A stretch of 64,000 nucleotides of DNA from CALMEC01 sp963765105 (lineage in GTDB: Bacteria > Actinomycetota > Thermoleophilia > Miltoncostaeales > Miltoncostaeaceae), in assembly GCA_963765105.1 (NCBI GenBank), contig CAVXUW010000002.1:372001-436000 (forward strand), given 5' to 3'. The notes under the pieces are model-generated. The model was given only the letters and a program-made list of their open reading frames with translations, was not told the DNA's origin and searched no databases. The translations under genes and the position numbers were made by a program. Shown piece after piece: positions 8,640 through 18,199 of this stretch. Every line of letters starts with the position of its first letter. Within the stretch, counting starts at the first letter, position 1.

Positions 8640-11600
8640 TTAGGGGATGACGCGGTCTTTGCCCGGGGCGAATGCCTCGGTCACGATGCGCTGCTGCTCA
8701 ACCTTGTGGGTTTGCGGGTAGCCCTCCGCCGGGCTCGACCGGGCTGAGCGACCCACGTAGTACAGCGCCACGTCGGGGGGAAGGATGCGTTCGAGGCGGC
8801 GTGGCACGAACGTCCAGGCCCCCATATTGCGCGGCTCTTCCTGAATCCACGACACCTCAGTGAGGTTGGGGTAGGACGCCAGCATTTCAGTGACGGGGGC
8901 ATCCGGGAACGGATAGAGCATCTCGACGCGTGCGATCGCGACGTCGGTGGCTCCGGCGCGGGCTTCCGCGGAGTCCAAGTCGTGGTAGATCTTGCCGGAG
9001 CACAGAAGGAGCCGGGTGACCTTCTCGCGACGGTCGCTGGCGGTGGGGTCGTCGATGAGTGGTTGGAACGCTCCGCCGCTGAGGTCGTCCAATCTGCAGG
9101 CTGCAGCCGGGGAACGCAACAAGCTCTTCGGCGTGAAGACGATGAGCGGCCGAAGCTCGCCCAGCAGGCCCTGGCGGCGCAGCAGATGGAAGTAGTTGTC
9201 GGCCGTCGAAGGATTTGCGACGCGCATGTTGTCCTCGGCACACGCCTGCAAGAACCGCTCGATTCGTGCCGAGGAGTGCTCCGGGCCGTTACCTTCGTAG
9301 CCATGCGGCAAGAGCATCACCAGCCGGCTGCGCTCGCCCCATTTCGCCCGCCCGGACGAGATGAACTGGTCGACCATGATCTGGCCGCCGTTCGCGAAAT
9401 CACCGTACTGGGCTTCCCAGATCACGAGCGTCTCGGGCGCGAGGGTGCTGTACCCGTACTCGAAGCCGATCGTTGCCGCTTCGGACAGTGGGCTGTTGAA
9501 CACCTCGAAGGTGGCGGTGGCGTTTTGCAGGTGGCACATCGGGGTGTGGGTGCTGCCGGTAAACGGCATCCACTTCTCCTCGTTGGCCTCATGCAGACGC
9601 AGGTGCCGCTGGCTGAAGGTGCCGCGCTCGGAGTCTTGTCCCGTCAGGCGTACGGGCACGCCGTCGACGAGGAGTGACGACAGCGCGAGTGCCTCGGCGT
9701 GAGCCCAAAGGATGCCTCCCTCCGCACCCATCGCGTCGCGACGGCGGGCGAGCTGCGGAGCAAGCTTGGGATGTACGTTGAAGCCATCGGGAACGTTTAG
9801 GAGCTCCTCGTTGAGACCGTGAAGGAGGTCGGCGGAAACGGCGGTCGCGACCTCTGCCGCGCTGTTTTTCGACGGTGACTGATGCGGCGCGCCATTCTCG
9901 GCGTGCTTCGCGGCCAGAGCGATCACCGCGGTGCGTGCCTCGGTGAGGCGGGCGTTGACGGTGTTCTCCATCTCGGCGACTTGCGCCTCGGTGACAATCC
10001 CTTCGGCGATGAGCTGCGAGGCGTACACCTGGTGCGGACGTGGGTGTTCCTTGATGATGCGGCTCATCACCGGCTGGGTGTAGGCCGGCTCGTCTGCTTC
10101 GTTGTGCCCGTGACGGCGATAACCGACAAGGTCGATGAGGATGTCGCGCTTAAACTTGTTGCGGAAGGCCACACAGAGCCGGATTGCGGCGATGCAGGCC
10201 TCGGCGTCATCGGCGTTGACGTGGATGATCGGAATGTCAAAGCCCTTGGCAAGGTCGCTTGCGTAGCGAGTGGAGCGCGAGTCCTGCGGGTCGGTCGTGA
10301 AGCCGATTTGGTTGTTGGCGATGATGTGAATCGTGCCGCCGGTCGAGAAGCCGGTGAGCCCGTTGAGGTTCAGGGTCTCAGCCACCACACCCTGGCCGGG
10401 GAAGGCGGCGTCGCCGTGCACGAGAACCGGGACAGCGAGGCTGGGGTTGTGGTGCGCTTCGCGACCCTTACGGATGGTCTGGCGGGCGCGGGTGGCACCC
10501 TCCACCACCGCGTTGACCTGCTCAAGGTGGCTGGGGTTTGCCGCAAGCGTGATGGCCACGGGTCGCCCGGCGATGGTGACGTAGGTGCCCTCGGCCCCGA
10601 GGTGGTACTTCACGTCACCGGCGGTCTGGATCCAATCCTCGTCGTCGACCGACTCGGTCATGCCCTCGAACTCACCGAGAATCGATTCCACGGGACGTCC
10701 AACCACCTGCGTGATGACGTTGAGGCGCCCGCGGTGGGCCATCCCGATGACGATCTGGTTGGCGCCGGATTCGGCACACAACTCAATCGTTTCGTCGAGC
10801 ATGGGTACGAGAGCGTCGACACCTTCAATGGAAAACGTCTTCTGACCGATGTAGGCCCGCTGGAGGAAGCGTTCGAACAGATCGACGTTGATGAGACGCT
10901 CCAAGAGCTTCACCCGCTCGTCCTGCGGGAGGGGAACGCGGATGAACCCGCTCTCGATCTCTTTGCGCAGCCAGCGGCGTTGCTCGTGGCTGGAGATGTG
11001 CTCCACCTGGTAGGCGATGGTGCCGCAGTAGGTCTCGCGCATCCGCGGGTAGACCTCGCCGAAGGTTTGACCCGGGATAAACACCCGCAGCAGATCGGCC
11101 GGAACCTTGTCCATTTGCGCGGGGGTAATTCCCACGGTCGCCGGCTCCAACGCGGGGTCGCCCACGGGTGGGTAGCCCAGCGGGTCGAGCGACGCGGCCA
11201 GATGACCGTAGAGGCGGTGGGCTTTCACCAACGATGTCGCCGCGGAAACTGCCTGCAGGGTCTCCATGTCGGCGGTGACAGGAGCTGCGGCGGCGACGAC
11301 TGCTACCGCGCTGGGCGTTGCCGCCGGCGTGACCGCGGGGAGCGGCGGCAGAGTGATGCTGAGCGACTGGGCAACCTCGTCGTAGAAGCCGGCCTCACCT
11401 TGGAGGAACAGATCGATCTCACGAAGGAACGCGCCACTCTCGGCGCCTTGGATGACGCGGTGATCGTACGTTGATGTCGCGGTCATCACCTTCTGAATAC
11501 CCAGGGCCTTCGCGTCGGTGTTCTCGAATCCGACCGGTAGCGCAATGGAGCCCGTGGCCACGATGGTGCCTTGCCCGGGCATGAGCCGGGGGACAGATGC

Positions 11601-12896
11601 CACCGTTCCGAAGCCGCCCGGGTTCGTGAGCGTGACGTAGGCGCCACGAAGCTCGTCCGGGTTCACGTTGCCCGAGCGTGTCCGTTTGACGAGGTCATCG
11701 AAAGCGGCGACGAACCCGGCGAAGCCGAGGTTCTCGGCGCTGCGCACCACGGGCACCAGGAGTGACCGGCTGCCGTCGCGACGTTCGACATCGACGGCGA
11801 GGCCGATGTTGACGGTGCCGCGCGCGATCTTGTGCGGTTTGCCGTCGATCTCCTCGAAGGCGGTCGCCATCGCCGGGAACTTCTCGACTGCCTTGATGAT
11901 GGCCCAGGCGACGAGGTGGGTAAACGAGAGCTTCTCGGTACGTCCCGCGGCGGCGAGCGCATCGTTGATCTGTTTGCGTCGGGCGTCGAGCCCACCGACC
12001 GGGATGGTGCGGAAGGTTGTGGCCGTCGGAATACTGCGGCTCTCGTCCATGTAGCGGGCGAGTGCGGCTGGCGGTCCGACGAGACGGACGGCTTCCTCAT
12101 CGGCGGCGGCTGATGCTGCGGCGCGGGAGCCGTTGGCGGCGGCCTGTACGTCGGCGCGCTCGATACGACCGCGAGTGCCGCTACCGGCGACGTTCGCGAG
12201 ATCAACCCCGAGTTCGCCGGCGGTGCGGCGGGCAAGCGGTGAGGCGAGGCCGCCGCCAGTGGCAACGGCGGCCGGGTGGGACGTGGAACTGGCGGCGACC
12301 GGTGCTGCCGTCACCGATGCGGTTGCGCCGCCGGCGAGACGTGCGATGAGCTGGCCCACCTCGATGGTGTCGCCGGGTTGCGCGACGATCTCGGTGAGGA
12401 CGCCCGCCGCGGGCGACGGGACTCGCAGGTCGGCCTTGTCGCTGGTGATCTCGACGATCTCTTCATCCAAGGCGACCGCGTCGCCGGAGGACTTGAGCCA
12501 CTCGACGATGGTGGCCTCGGTGACCGACTCACCCAAGCTCGGCAGCGTGACATCAACGATCGGCGCGTCAGCGGCCGGAGCGGCCGGGGGAGTCTCAGTT
12601 GGTGGGGCGTCCGGGGACGCTACGCCGTTTGGCGTGACGACTGCGCCGTTTGGTGAGAGCTCACAGAGGATCTGGCCGATTTCCAATGTGTCGCCGGGCT
12701 GGGCGACAATGCGGGCGATGACGCCGGCCGCCGGTGACGGGATGCGCAGGTCGGCCTTGTCGCTTGTCACCTCCACGATTTCCTCGTCGAGGGTGACGGA
12801 ATCACCCGGTTGCTTGAGCCATTCAACGACGGTGGCTTCGGTGACGGATTCACCCAGGCTGGGCAGGACGACGGGCGTGATCTCTTTGTCAGACAC
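8640..12896 (-). CDS. kgd: Fused 2-oxoglutarate dehydrogenase E1 / succinyltransferase E2 with two lipoyl domains
   Basis: This 1418-residue polypeptide combines two parts of the 2-oxoglutarate dehydrogenase complex of the TCA cycle. Domains in order: lipoyl 1 (about 6-82, modified Lys47 in TSDKADL), lipoyl 2 (about 115-190, Lys154), a peripheral subunit-binding domain (about 217-252, SPLARRTAGELGVDL), E2 acyltransferase (about 290-510, with YDHRVIQGAESG at 477-488), and E1 (about 550-1418) with HGDAAFPGQGVVAET and RRHGHNEADEP. The HRxxQG form of the E2 motif matches the Kgd/OdhA class. Mycobacterial and corynebacterial Kgd/OdhA, as I know them, lack lipoyl domains; here they are retained. 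Start is GTG 12896 with a weak ribosome site. Confidence 0.93.
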   Translation of the reverse strand: MSDKEITPVVLPSLGESVTEATVVEWLKQPGDSVTLDEEIVEVTSDKADLRIPSPAAGVIARIVAQPGDTLEIGQILCELSPNGAVVTPNGVASPDAPPTETPPAAPAADAPIVDVTLPSLGESVTEATIVEWLKSSGDAVALDEEIVEITSDKADLRVPSPAAGVLTEIVAQPGDTIEVGQLIARLAGGATASVTAAPVAASSTSHPAAVATGGGLASPLARRTAGELGVDLANVAGSGTRGRIERADVQAAANGSRAAASAAADEEAVRLVGPPAALARYMDESRSIPTATTFRTIPVGGLDARRKQINDALAAAGRTEKLSFTHLVAWAIIKAVEKFPAMATAFEEIDGKPHKIARGTVNIGLAVDVERRDGSRSLLVPVVRSAENLGFAGFVAAFDDLVKRTRSGNVNPDELRGAYVTLTNPGGFGTVASVPRLMPGQGTIVATGSIALPVGFENTDAKALGIQKVMTATSTYDHRVIQGAESGAFLREIDLFLQGEAGFYDEVAQSLSITLPPLPAVTPAATPSAVAVVAAAAPVTADMETLQAVSAATSLVKAHRLYGHLAASLDPLGYPPVGDPALEPATVGITPAQMDKVPADLLRVFIPGQTFGEVYPRMRETYCGTIAYQVEHISSHEQRRWLRKEIESGFIRVPLPQDERVKLLERLINVDLFERFLQRAYIGQKTFSIEGVDALVPMLDETIELCAESGANQIVIGMAHRGRLNVITQVVGRPVESILGEFEGMTESVDDEDWIQTAGDVKYHLGAEGTYVTIAGRPVAITLAANPSHLEQVNAVVEGATRARQTIRKGREAHHNPSLAVPVLVHGDAAFPGQGVVAETLNLNGLTGFSTGGTIHIIANNQIGFTTDPQDSRSTRYASDLAKGFDIPIIHVNADDAEACIAAIRLCVAFRNKFKRDILIDLVGYRRHGHNEADEPAYTQPVMSRIIKEHPRPHQVYASQLIAEGIVTEAQVAEMENTVNARLTEARTAVIALAAKHAENGAPHQSPSKNSAAEVATAVSADLLHGLNEELLNVPDGFNVHPKLAPQLARRRDAMGAEGGILWAHAEALALSSLLVDGVPVRLTGQDSERGTFSQRHLRLHEANEEKWMPFTGSTHTPMCHLQNATATFEVFNSPLSEAATIGFEYGYSTLAPETLVIWEAQYGDFANGGQIMVDQFISSGRAKWGERSRLVMLLPHGYEGNGPEHSSARIERFLQACAEDNMRVANPSTADNYFHLLRRQGLLGELRPLIVFTPKSLLRSPAAACRLDDLSGGAFQPLIDDPTASDRREKVTRLLLCSGKIYHDLDSAEARAGATDVAIARVEMLYPFPDAPVTEMLASYPNLTEVSWIQEEPRNMGAWTFVPRRLERILPPDVALYYVGRSARSSPAEGYPQTHKVEQQRIVTEAFAPGKDRVIP

Positions 12897-12947
12897 TCTG
12901 CGGCTTCGGTTCGAAAGATTTACGGTTCGGCCGTGTTCGGCATCGAA

Positions 12948-15068
12948 CTATTCGCCCATAAGGGTATCGCGCCCTGCCGCCCTTTGCCGAGACGGCTCGT
13001 GCGATGTGTCGGAGCGCGACAACGCCGATGGCCACCAGGTCCGCCGGTCGAGATCGATGGTCAGCGCGGGAACAAGAACGGAACGCACAAGGATGGTGTC
13101 GAGGAGCACTCCGAACGCGACCGCGAACCCGAGTTGGGTGAGGAAGACGAGCGGAAGAATCCCCAGAATTGCGAAGGTCCCGGCGAGCACGACTCCGGCA
13201 GAGGTGATGACCGCCCCGGTTGCGGCCAGCCCGCGCAGGGTGCCCTCGCGGGTCCCATGCTTCAGTGATTCTTCACGGACGCGTGCCATCAGGAAAATGT
13301 TGTAGTCCACCCCCAACGCTACGAGGAAGATGAACGCGAAGAGTGGAAAAGACGGGTCGAACCCGGGGAAATCGAAGATCCACTCGGAGACGAGGGCGGT
13401 GACGCCGAGCGCCGCCAGGTAACTCAGGACAACGGTCCCAATCAAAAGCAGCGGGGCGACGACCGACCGAAGCAACGCCGCAAGGATGAGGAAAACCACC
13501 ACGAGCACGATTGGTGGCAGGACCAATGAATCGCGCTGGCCGGCCTCGCGGAAGTCGCGCTCGACCGCTGTTCCCCCTCCCACCAGAGTGCGACCCTCGC
13601 CGACGGCGTCGGCCAATCGATCGCGCAGGCGGGGAATGACGTCATAGGCTTCTTGGCTGTAGGGATCCGGTTGGAGCGTCACGTCGAAGCGGGCACCGGG
13701 AGGGCCTGTCTCCGTCGGGCCGACGCTGACGACCCCCTCCGTGCGGGAAACGACGGTGCGTACCTCGTCCGTCCGAGAAGGGTCGAGGACGACGATGTCC
13801 GTGGGTACCGTCGCGCCGGCGGGGAATGACTTCGCGATGAGATTTTGCGCGTCGACGGAATCGAACTGGCCCCGGAAGCCATTCGAGGATGTGAGCCCGT
13901 AGCTCAGGCTCCCCAGCCCGACGCACATGACGAGGAGGGCAATTGAGGCCCCAATCCAGACGCGGCGAGGGCCGCGGGCGATCCACTCACCAGCCCGGCG
14001 GAACACGCCGCGTGTGGCCAGAGTCGACTCGGTTGTCCCGTCGTATCGGGGAACGAACGGCCAGAAGACCCACCGTCCGAAGATCACCAGAATGGCCGGC
14101 AAGAAGATCAGCATGGCGACCGCCGCAACGGCGACTCCGACCGCACCGATCGAGCCGAGGCCAGCCGTGCCGTTCACTTGCGCGAGGGTGAGGCAGAGAA
14201 GGCCCGCGATCACCGTGCCGGCTGAGGCCAGAATCGTCGGCCCCGCTTGCCGAAGCGCCACGCCCATCGCTTTGTGGCGATCTTCGTAGTGGTGAAGCTC
14301 TTCCCGGTAGCGAGAGACGAGGAGAAGTGCGTAGTCGGTGCCGACCCCGAAGACCAGCACCCGCAAAATTCCGGCTGACTGTCCGTTGATCGTTACGCCG
14401 AGCTCGATCAGCCCGTAACCGAGTCCTTGGACGACCGCCTCGGCGACAAGTACCGACGCCACCGGCAGGATCCAAAAGACGGGGCTGCGATAGATCGCGA
14501 TCAAGAGAACGATGACGAGGATCAGCGCACCGAAAAACAGCGTTCCGTTGATATTCCCGAAGACCTCCTCTCCGTCGGCTGCGAACCCGGCTGGGCCGCC
14601 GATCTTGACCGCGAGACCAACGGGTGGGTTGGCCAGCTTCGCGTTGTAGTCCTTGACAGCGGCCGTCAGTGCCTTGGTGTCACCTTTGACCACCATCGGA
14701 ACGACAATGAGCGCGGCGGCTCCGTCCGGTGAGAACACGGGGGGTGCTGGCTCCGACGCCACCTTCGGCAGGTCGCCGCGGATACGCGCGAAACCGTCGT
14801 TGACGAAGGTTCGGTCGGCGGCCGTGAGGCCGCCGTCTCGCCGGACAACGATGACCGCGGGAACGTTCTCCCCGGAGGGGAACTGCTCCGAGAGTTCGAC
14901 GGCCCGCGCCGACTCGCTGTCACCCGGCAGGAAGCTGGAGGTCTCATTGGTCTGGGCGTCTTCGAACTTCGCGGCGAACGAGCCAGCGAAACCGGCGATA
15001 AGGATGGATGCGACGAAGACGACCCACTTGGCTCTCCGCCCGCCAGGGAAGGTGAGGAATCGGCTCAT
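12948..15068 (-). CDS. MMPL/RND family transporter
   Basis: A 706-residue inner-membrane transporter of the MMPL/YdfJ type, which uses proton influx to move lipids or drugs. It has the typical two-fold layout: TM1, an extracytoplasmic loop (about 40-190), TM2-6, then a second copy. The twin family motifs are visible as GVGTDYALLLVSRYREEL and LGVDYNIFLMARVREE, each with the conserved Asp of the proton relay. Its stop lies 51 nt before the dehydrogenase fusion, and its start region overlaps the photolyase stop by 4 nt. Substrate unknown. Confidence 0.9.
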   Translation of the reverse strand: MSRFLTFPGGRRAKWVVFVASILIAGFAGSFAAKFEDAQTNETSSFLPGDSESARAVELSEQFPSGENVPAVIVVRRDGGLTAADRTFVNDGFARIRGDLPKVASEPAPPVFSPDGAAALIVVPMVVKGDTKALTAAVKDYNAKLANPPVGLAVKIGGPAGFAADGEEVFGNINGTLFFGALILVIVLLIAIYRSPVFWILPVASVLVAEAVVQGLGYGLIELGVTINGQSAGILRVLVFGVGTDYALLLVSRYREELHHYEDRHKAMGVALRQAGPTILASAGTVIAGLLCLTLAQVNGTAGLGSIGAVGVAVAAVAMLIFLPAILVIFGRWVFWPFVPRYDGTTESTLATRGVFRRAGEWIARGPRRVWIGASIALLVMCVGLGSLSYGLTSSNGFRGQFDSVDAQNLIAKSFPAGATVPTDIVVLDPSRTDEVRTVVSRTEGVVSVGPTETGPPGARFDVTLQPDPYSQEAYDVIPRLRDRLADAVGEGRTLVGGGTAVERDFREAGQRDSLVLPPIVLVVVFLILAALLRSVVAPLLLIGTVVLSYLAALGVTALVSEWIFDFPGFDPSFPLFAFIFLVALGVDYNIFLMARVREESLKHGTREGTLRGLAATGAVITSAGVVLAGTFAILGILPLVFLTQLGFAVAFGVLLDTILVRSVLVPALTIDLDRRTWWPSALSRSDTSHEPSRQRAAGRDTLMGE

Positions 15069-16462
15069 CGTGTGGGTTCGGTCTCCTTGTAGCGCTCCAG
15101 GATGAGAGGGCGCCGTTCGTGGTGATCAACGATCCGATGAGGGTAGTCAATGCCGACGCGACAATGGGCGACAACCTGCTCGGCGTCGCTCATGCGCCAC
15201 GGCTCATGGATACGGCTGTCGGGAACGTGTGCCAGCTCGGGGACATATCTCCGCACGTACTCGCCAGTGGGATCGAACCGCTTGCCCTGCAGGGTGGGGT
15301 TGAGGATGCGGAAGTAGGGGGCGGCGTCGGTCCCGGTGCCCGCCGTCCATTGCCAACCGCCGTTGTTGTTGGCAGGGTCGCCGTCGAGGAGGTGCTGCAT
15401 GAACACTGTCTCACCGCGGCGCCAGTCGATCATGAGGTCTTTCACCAAGAAGGACGCGGTGATCATGCGTGTGCGGTTGTGCATCCAGCCGGTCTGAATG
15501 AGTTGGCGCATCCCGGCGTCGACGATGGGGTAGCCGGTTCGACCGGTCGACCAAGCGGCGAAGTGATCATCGGCAGCCTCCCAAGTCATCGATCGATATC
15601 GCTCCTGGAATGCCATGGTGGCGACGTACGGGTGGCGGGCCAGGAGGTGGTGGTAGAACTCCCGCCAGGCCACTTGCCGCCAGAAGGCGGCCCGTCCGGG
15701 AGTGAGCGTTCCGGGCAGACCTAAGGCGCGGCCAATCTGAGCTCCGGTGCACATCCCGAATCTGAGGTACGCCGACAAGTGCGACGTGCGGTCCGCAGCC
15801 ATGAGATCACGGCTCTCGCGGTAGTCGTCGGCGTTGCCGAAACGGATGAACGCCACCAGGGCGTCGCGTGCCGCATCGGGGCCGGCAGGGATGAGGGGCT
15901 CACCGCCGGGCAATGAGGTGAGGCCCTCGCTCCGCAGCATCGGCCCGGTGAGCCTCTCCGGTGCGGGGATGTGAGCCGGGATGGGGTGCGTCTCCCACGC
16001 CCGGTGGAACGGGGTGAACACCTTGTATCCGTTACCGCTTGATCCGGCGAGCTCTTCCGGTGGTACCACCAGGTCGCCGTCGTGTGTGACGAATGCGACC
16101 CCCTCCGCTGCGAGCGCGGCGCCAACGGCCGCATCTCGGCGCTGACCGAGTGGCGAGATCGCGCGGGTGACCGAGACCTGCCGGGCGCGGGCCTCGCGGG
16201 CAACGTCAACGACGACGGTTTGAGGATTGCCCACCCGGACGATCAGCTCACTACCGCAGGCGAAGAGAGCCGAATCGAGCTGCTCAAGCCCCTGGCGCAG
16301 GAACCGCAGCCGGTTGGGGGAGGTGTGGTGTCGTCGCGCGAGGATTGCCGGGTCGAGGACGAAGAGGCACACCACCTCGCCGCGTCGCGCGGCGTCGGTC
16401 AGGGCCGGGTGGTCGGCGACACGCAGATCGCTGCGAAACCACACGACGGTCGGGGAACTCAC
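15065..16462 (-). CDS. phr: Deoxyribodipyrimidine photolyase
   Basis: Photolyase repairs cyclobutane pyrimidine dimers using light and FADH-. The N-terminal antenna domain starts TVVWFRSDLRVADHPAL. The FAD-binding C-terminal domain shows WREFYHHLLARHP, GYPIVDAGMRQL, GWMHNRTRMITASFLVKDL and GDPANNNGGWQW, all family hallmarks. I chose GTG 16462, which puts the protein start right at the conserved strand; an upstream GTG at 16489 adds nine residues and is also possible. Overlaps the MMPL start by 4 nt, so the two are probably cotranscribed. The class I CPD type is most likely. Confidence 0.92.
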   Translation of the reverse strand: MSSPTVVWFRSDLRVADHPALTDAARRGEVVCLFVLDPAILARRHHTSPNRLRFLRQGLEQLDSALFACGSELIVRVGNPQTVVVDVAREARARQVSVTRAISPLGQRRDAAVGAALAAEGVAFVTHDGDLVVPPEELAGSSGNGYKVFTPFHRAWETHPIPAHIPAPERLTGPMLRSEGLTSLPGGEPLIPAGPDAARDALVAFIRFGNADDYRESRDLMAADRTSHLSAYLRFGMCTGAQIGRALGLPGTLTPGRAAFWRQVAWREFYHHLLARHPYVATMAFQERYRSMTWEAADDHFAAWSTGRTGYPIVDAGMRQLIQTGWMHNRTRMITASFLVKDLMIDWRRGETVFMQHLLDGDPANNNGGWQWTAGTGTDAAPYFRILNPTLQGKRFDPTGEYVRRYVPELAHVPDSRIHEPWRMSDAEQVVAHCRVGIDYPHRIVDHHERRPLILERYKETEPTR

Positions 16463-16517
16463 GCTTCCAGCCGACGCACCCGTCGGCACCAGAAGGGGAC
16501 GACGGGTGCGTTCACGT

Positions 16518-17972
16518 CTATCCGACCGGGGTGTGCCCAGCCGCCGCGGCCTCCTTCAACTCGCCGCCGCGAAGCATCGTGAAGATCGCGACGAGGCTGA
16601 CGGCGACGAAGATCAACGCAACCCAGAAGGCTTTCGCATATCCATCCGTGAGCAGGTTCAGCTGCGCCGGGGAGTACCCGCCAGGTGGAGGGATGGGGGG
16701 AACGCCCGTCGAGACGTTGACCGACACCGCGGTGAGCACCGCGACGCCGAGGGCCCCGCCGATCTGTTGCGACGTGTTGATCAGGCCGGACGCCAGGCCC
16801 GCCTCCTGCGGTTTGACGCCGGCGAGTGCGGCGATGGACACCGGGACGAACGCGAACCCAAGGCCGAAACCGATGAGCATGAAACCCGGGAACAGGTCGC
16901 GCATGTAGGTCCCGTTGACGCGGAGCTGTGTGAACAGCAGGAGCCCGGCGCCGAGGAGGGTCATCCCGATGGTGAGGGCCACCTTGACACCGATCTTTGT
17001 CACCAGCCCTTGAGCGATGATCGATGAGACCACGGCCGTGAGGGCGACGGCCAGGTAGGCGACCCCGGTTTTGAGTGCCGAGTAACCGAGGACGTACGGC
17101 ATGTAGAGCGACAGCAGAAGGAACATGCCGAAGACCACGGTGCCGAGGCCGAACCCGATGACGTTGGCGCCGGTGGGCGTGCGGTTCTTGAAGAAGTTGA
17201 GCGGCACGAGGGGCGACTGTGACTTGTTCTCGACCATGAGAAACCCCGCCATGAGAACGACCGACCCGACGATGAAGCCGATTGTCTTCCCACTACCCCA
17301 GCCCGCTTCGTTCGCTTGGCTCAGCGCGTAGACGAGCATCATCAACGATGAAGTGACCAGCAACGCACCTTGAGCGTCGAAGTGGCGTGAGAGGCCGTCG
17401 CCCTTGCTTTCCGGGACGTACTTGAACAGGAGGAAGAAGGCGATGATCGCGATCGGCACGTTCAGGAAGAAGCACCATTCCCAGCCGACTGACTCAGTCA
17501 AGATGCCGCCGAGAAGGACGCCGATGGCCGCTCCTGATCCCGCGATAGCTCCCAGGATGCCCAGCGCCTTGTTGCGCTCGGCGCCTTCCTCGAAGGTAAC
17601 CGACACGATGGAGAAGACCGATGGTGAGAGCAATGCGGCACCGGCGCCCTGCAGGATGCGGGCGGTGATGAGCATGGCGGGGGACGTGGCCAGGCCACAC
17701 AGGAGCGAGAACGCCGCGAATGCGATGAGGCCAATGATGAAGACCTTGCGTCGGCCGATGATGTCGCCGATGCGCCCGCCGAGCAGCAAGAAGCCGCCGA
17801 ACGTGAGCGCGTAGCCACTGACGACCCAGGACAGGTCGGAGGGGTTGAACCCGAGATCCTTCTGGATGTTCGACAGCGCGACGTTCACGATCGACACGTC
17901 GAGAACGACCATCAGGTAGGCCACTGCGAGTACTGCAAGGGCCTTCCACTTGTTGTGTGTGACGTCACTCAT
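16518..17972 (-). CDS. MFS multidrug efflux transporter, DHA2 (EmrB/QacA) type
   Basis: A major facilitator with about 14 hydrophobic segments in 484 residues, the size of DHA2 drug/proton antiporters. Family motifs include DVSIVNVALSNIQKDL in TM1 (motif D1), GGRIGDIIGRRKVF (motif A) and LGGILTESVGWEWCFFLNVP (motif C region). The chosen ATG 17972 has GAGGAG about 10 nt upstream; an in-frame start at 18023 would add 17 hydrophilic residues. It is the first gene of the run leading to the photolyase. Substrate unknown. Confidence 0.9.
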   Translation of the reverse strand: MSDVTHNKWKALAVLAVAYLMVVLDVSIVNVALSNIQKDLGFNPSDLSWVVSGYALTFGGFLLLGGRIGDIIGRRKVFIIGLIAFAAFSLLCGLATSPAMLITARILQGAGAALLSPSVFSIVSVTFEEGAERNKALGILGAIAGSGAAIGVLLGGILTESVGWEWCFFLNVPIAIIAFFLLFKYVPESKGDGLSRHFDAQGALLVTSSLMMLVYALSQANEAGWGSGKTIGFIVGSVVLMAGFLMVENKSQSPLVPLNFFKNRTPTGANVIGFGLGTVVFGMFLLLSLYMPYVLGYSALKTGVAYLAVALTAVVSSIIAQGLVTKIGVKVALTIGMTLLGAGLLLFTQLRVNGTYMRDLFPGFMLIGFGLGFAFVPVSIAALAGVKPQEAGLASGLINTSQQIGGALGVAVLTAVSVNVSTGVPPIPPPGGYSPAQLNLLTDGYAKAFWVALIFVAVSLVAIFTMLRGGELKEAAAAGHTPVG

Positions 17973-18199
17973 GCCGCCGGCCACTCTCCTCAGTTCGACT
18001 TTTCGCACCCTAGCGTTCGACACGATCGCCGCGCCGGGGTTCCGTAGCTACTCTCCCGACGTTTGGCGTCGAGAGAAATCGACAGGTGCGTGTGACCGGG
18101 TTCGCACCGTGCTGCCGCCTATGAAACTCCCCATCGGCTCCGTGAGGGTGTGTGTTTGGTGTGACCGATCGGCTCGATGATCCGATCAGAGTGCGAGAG

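Noticed and set aside
9882..11474. 530-codon open frame on the plus strand
   Set aside because: It lies wholly antisense to the dehydrogenase fusion, follows its codon pattern and has no family likeness; a GC-skew shadow.
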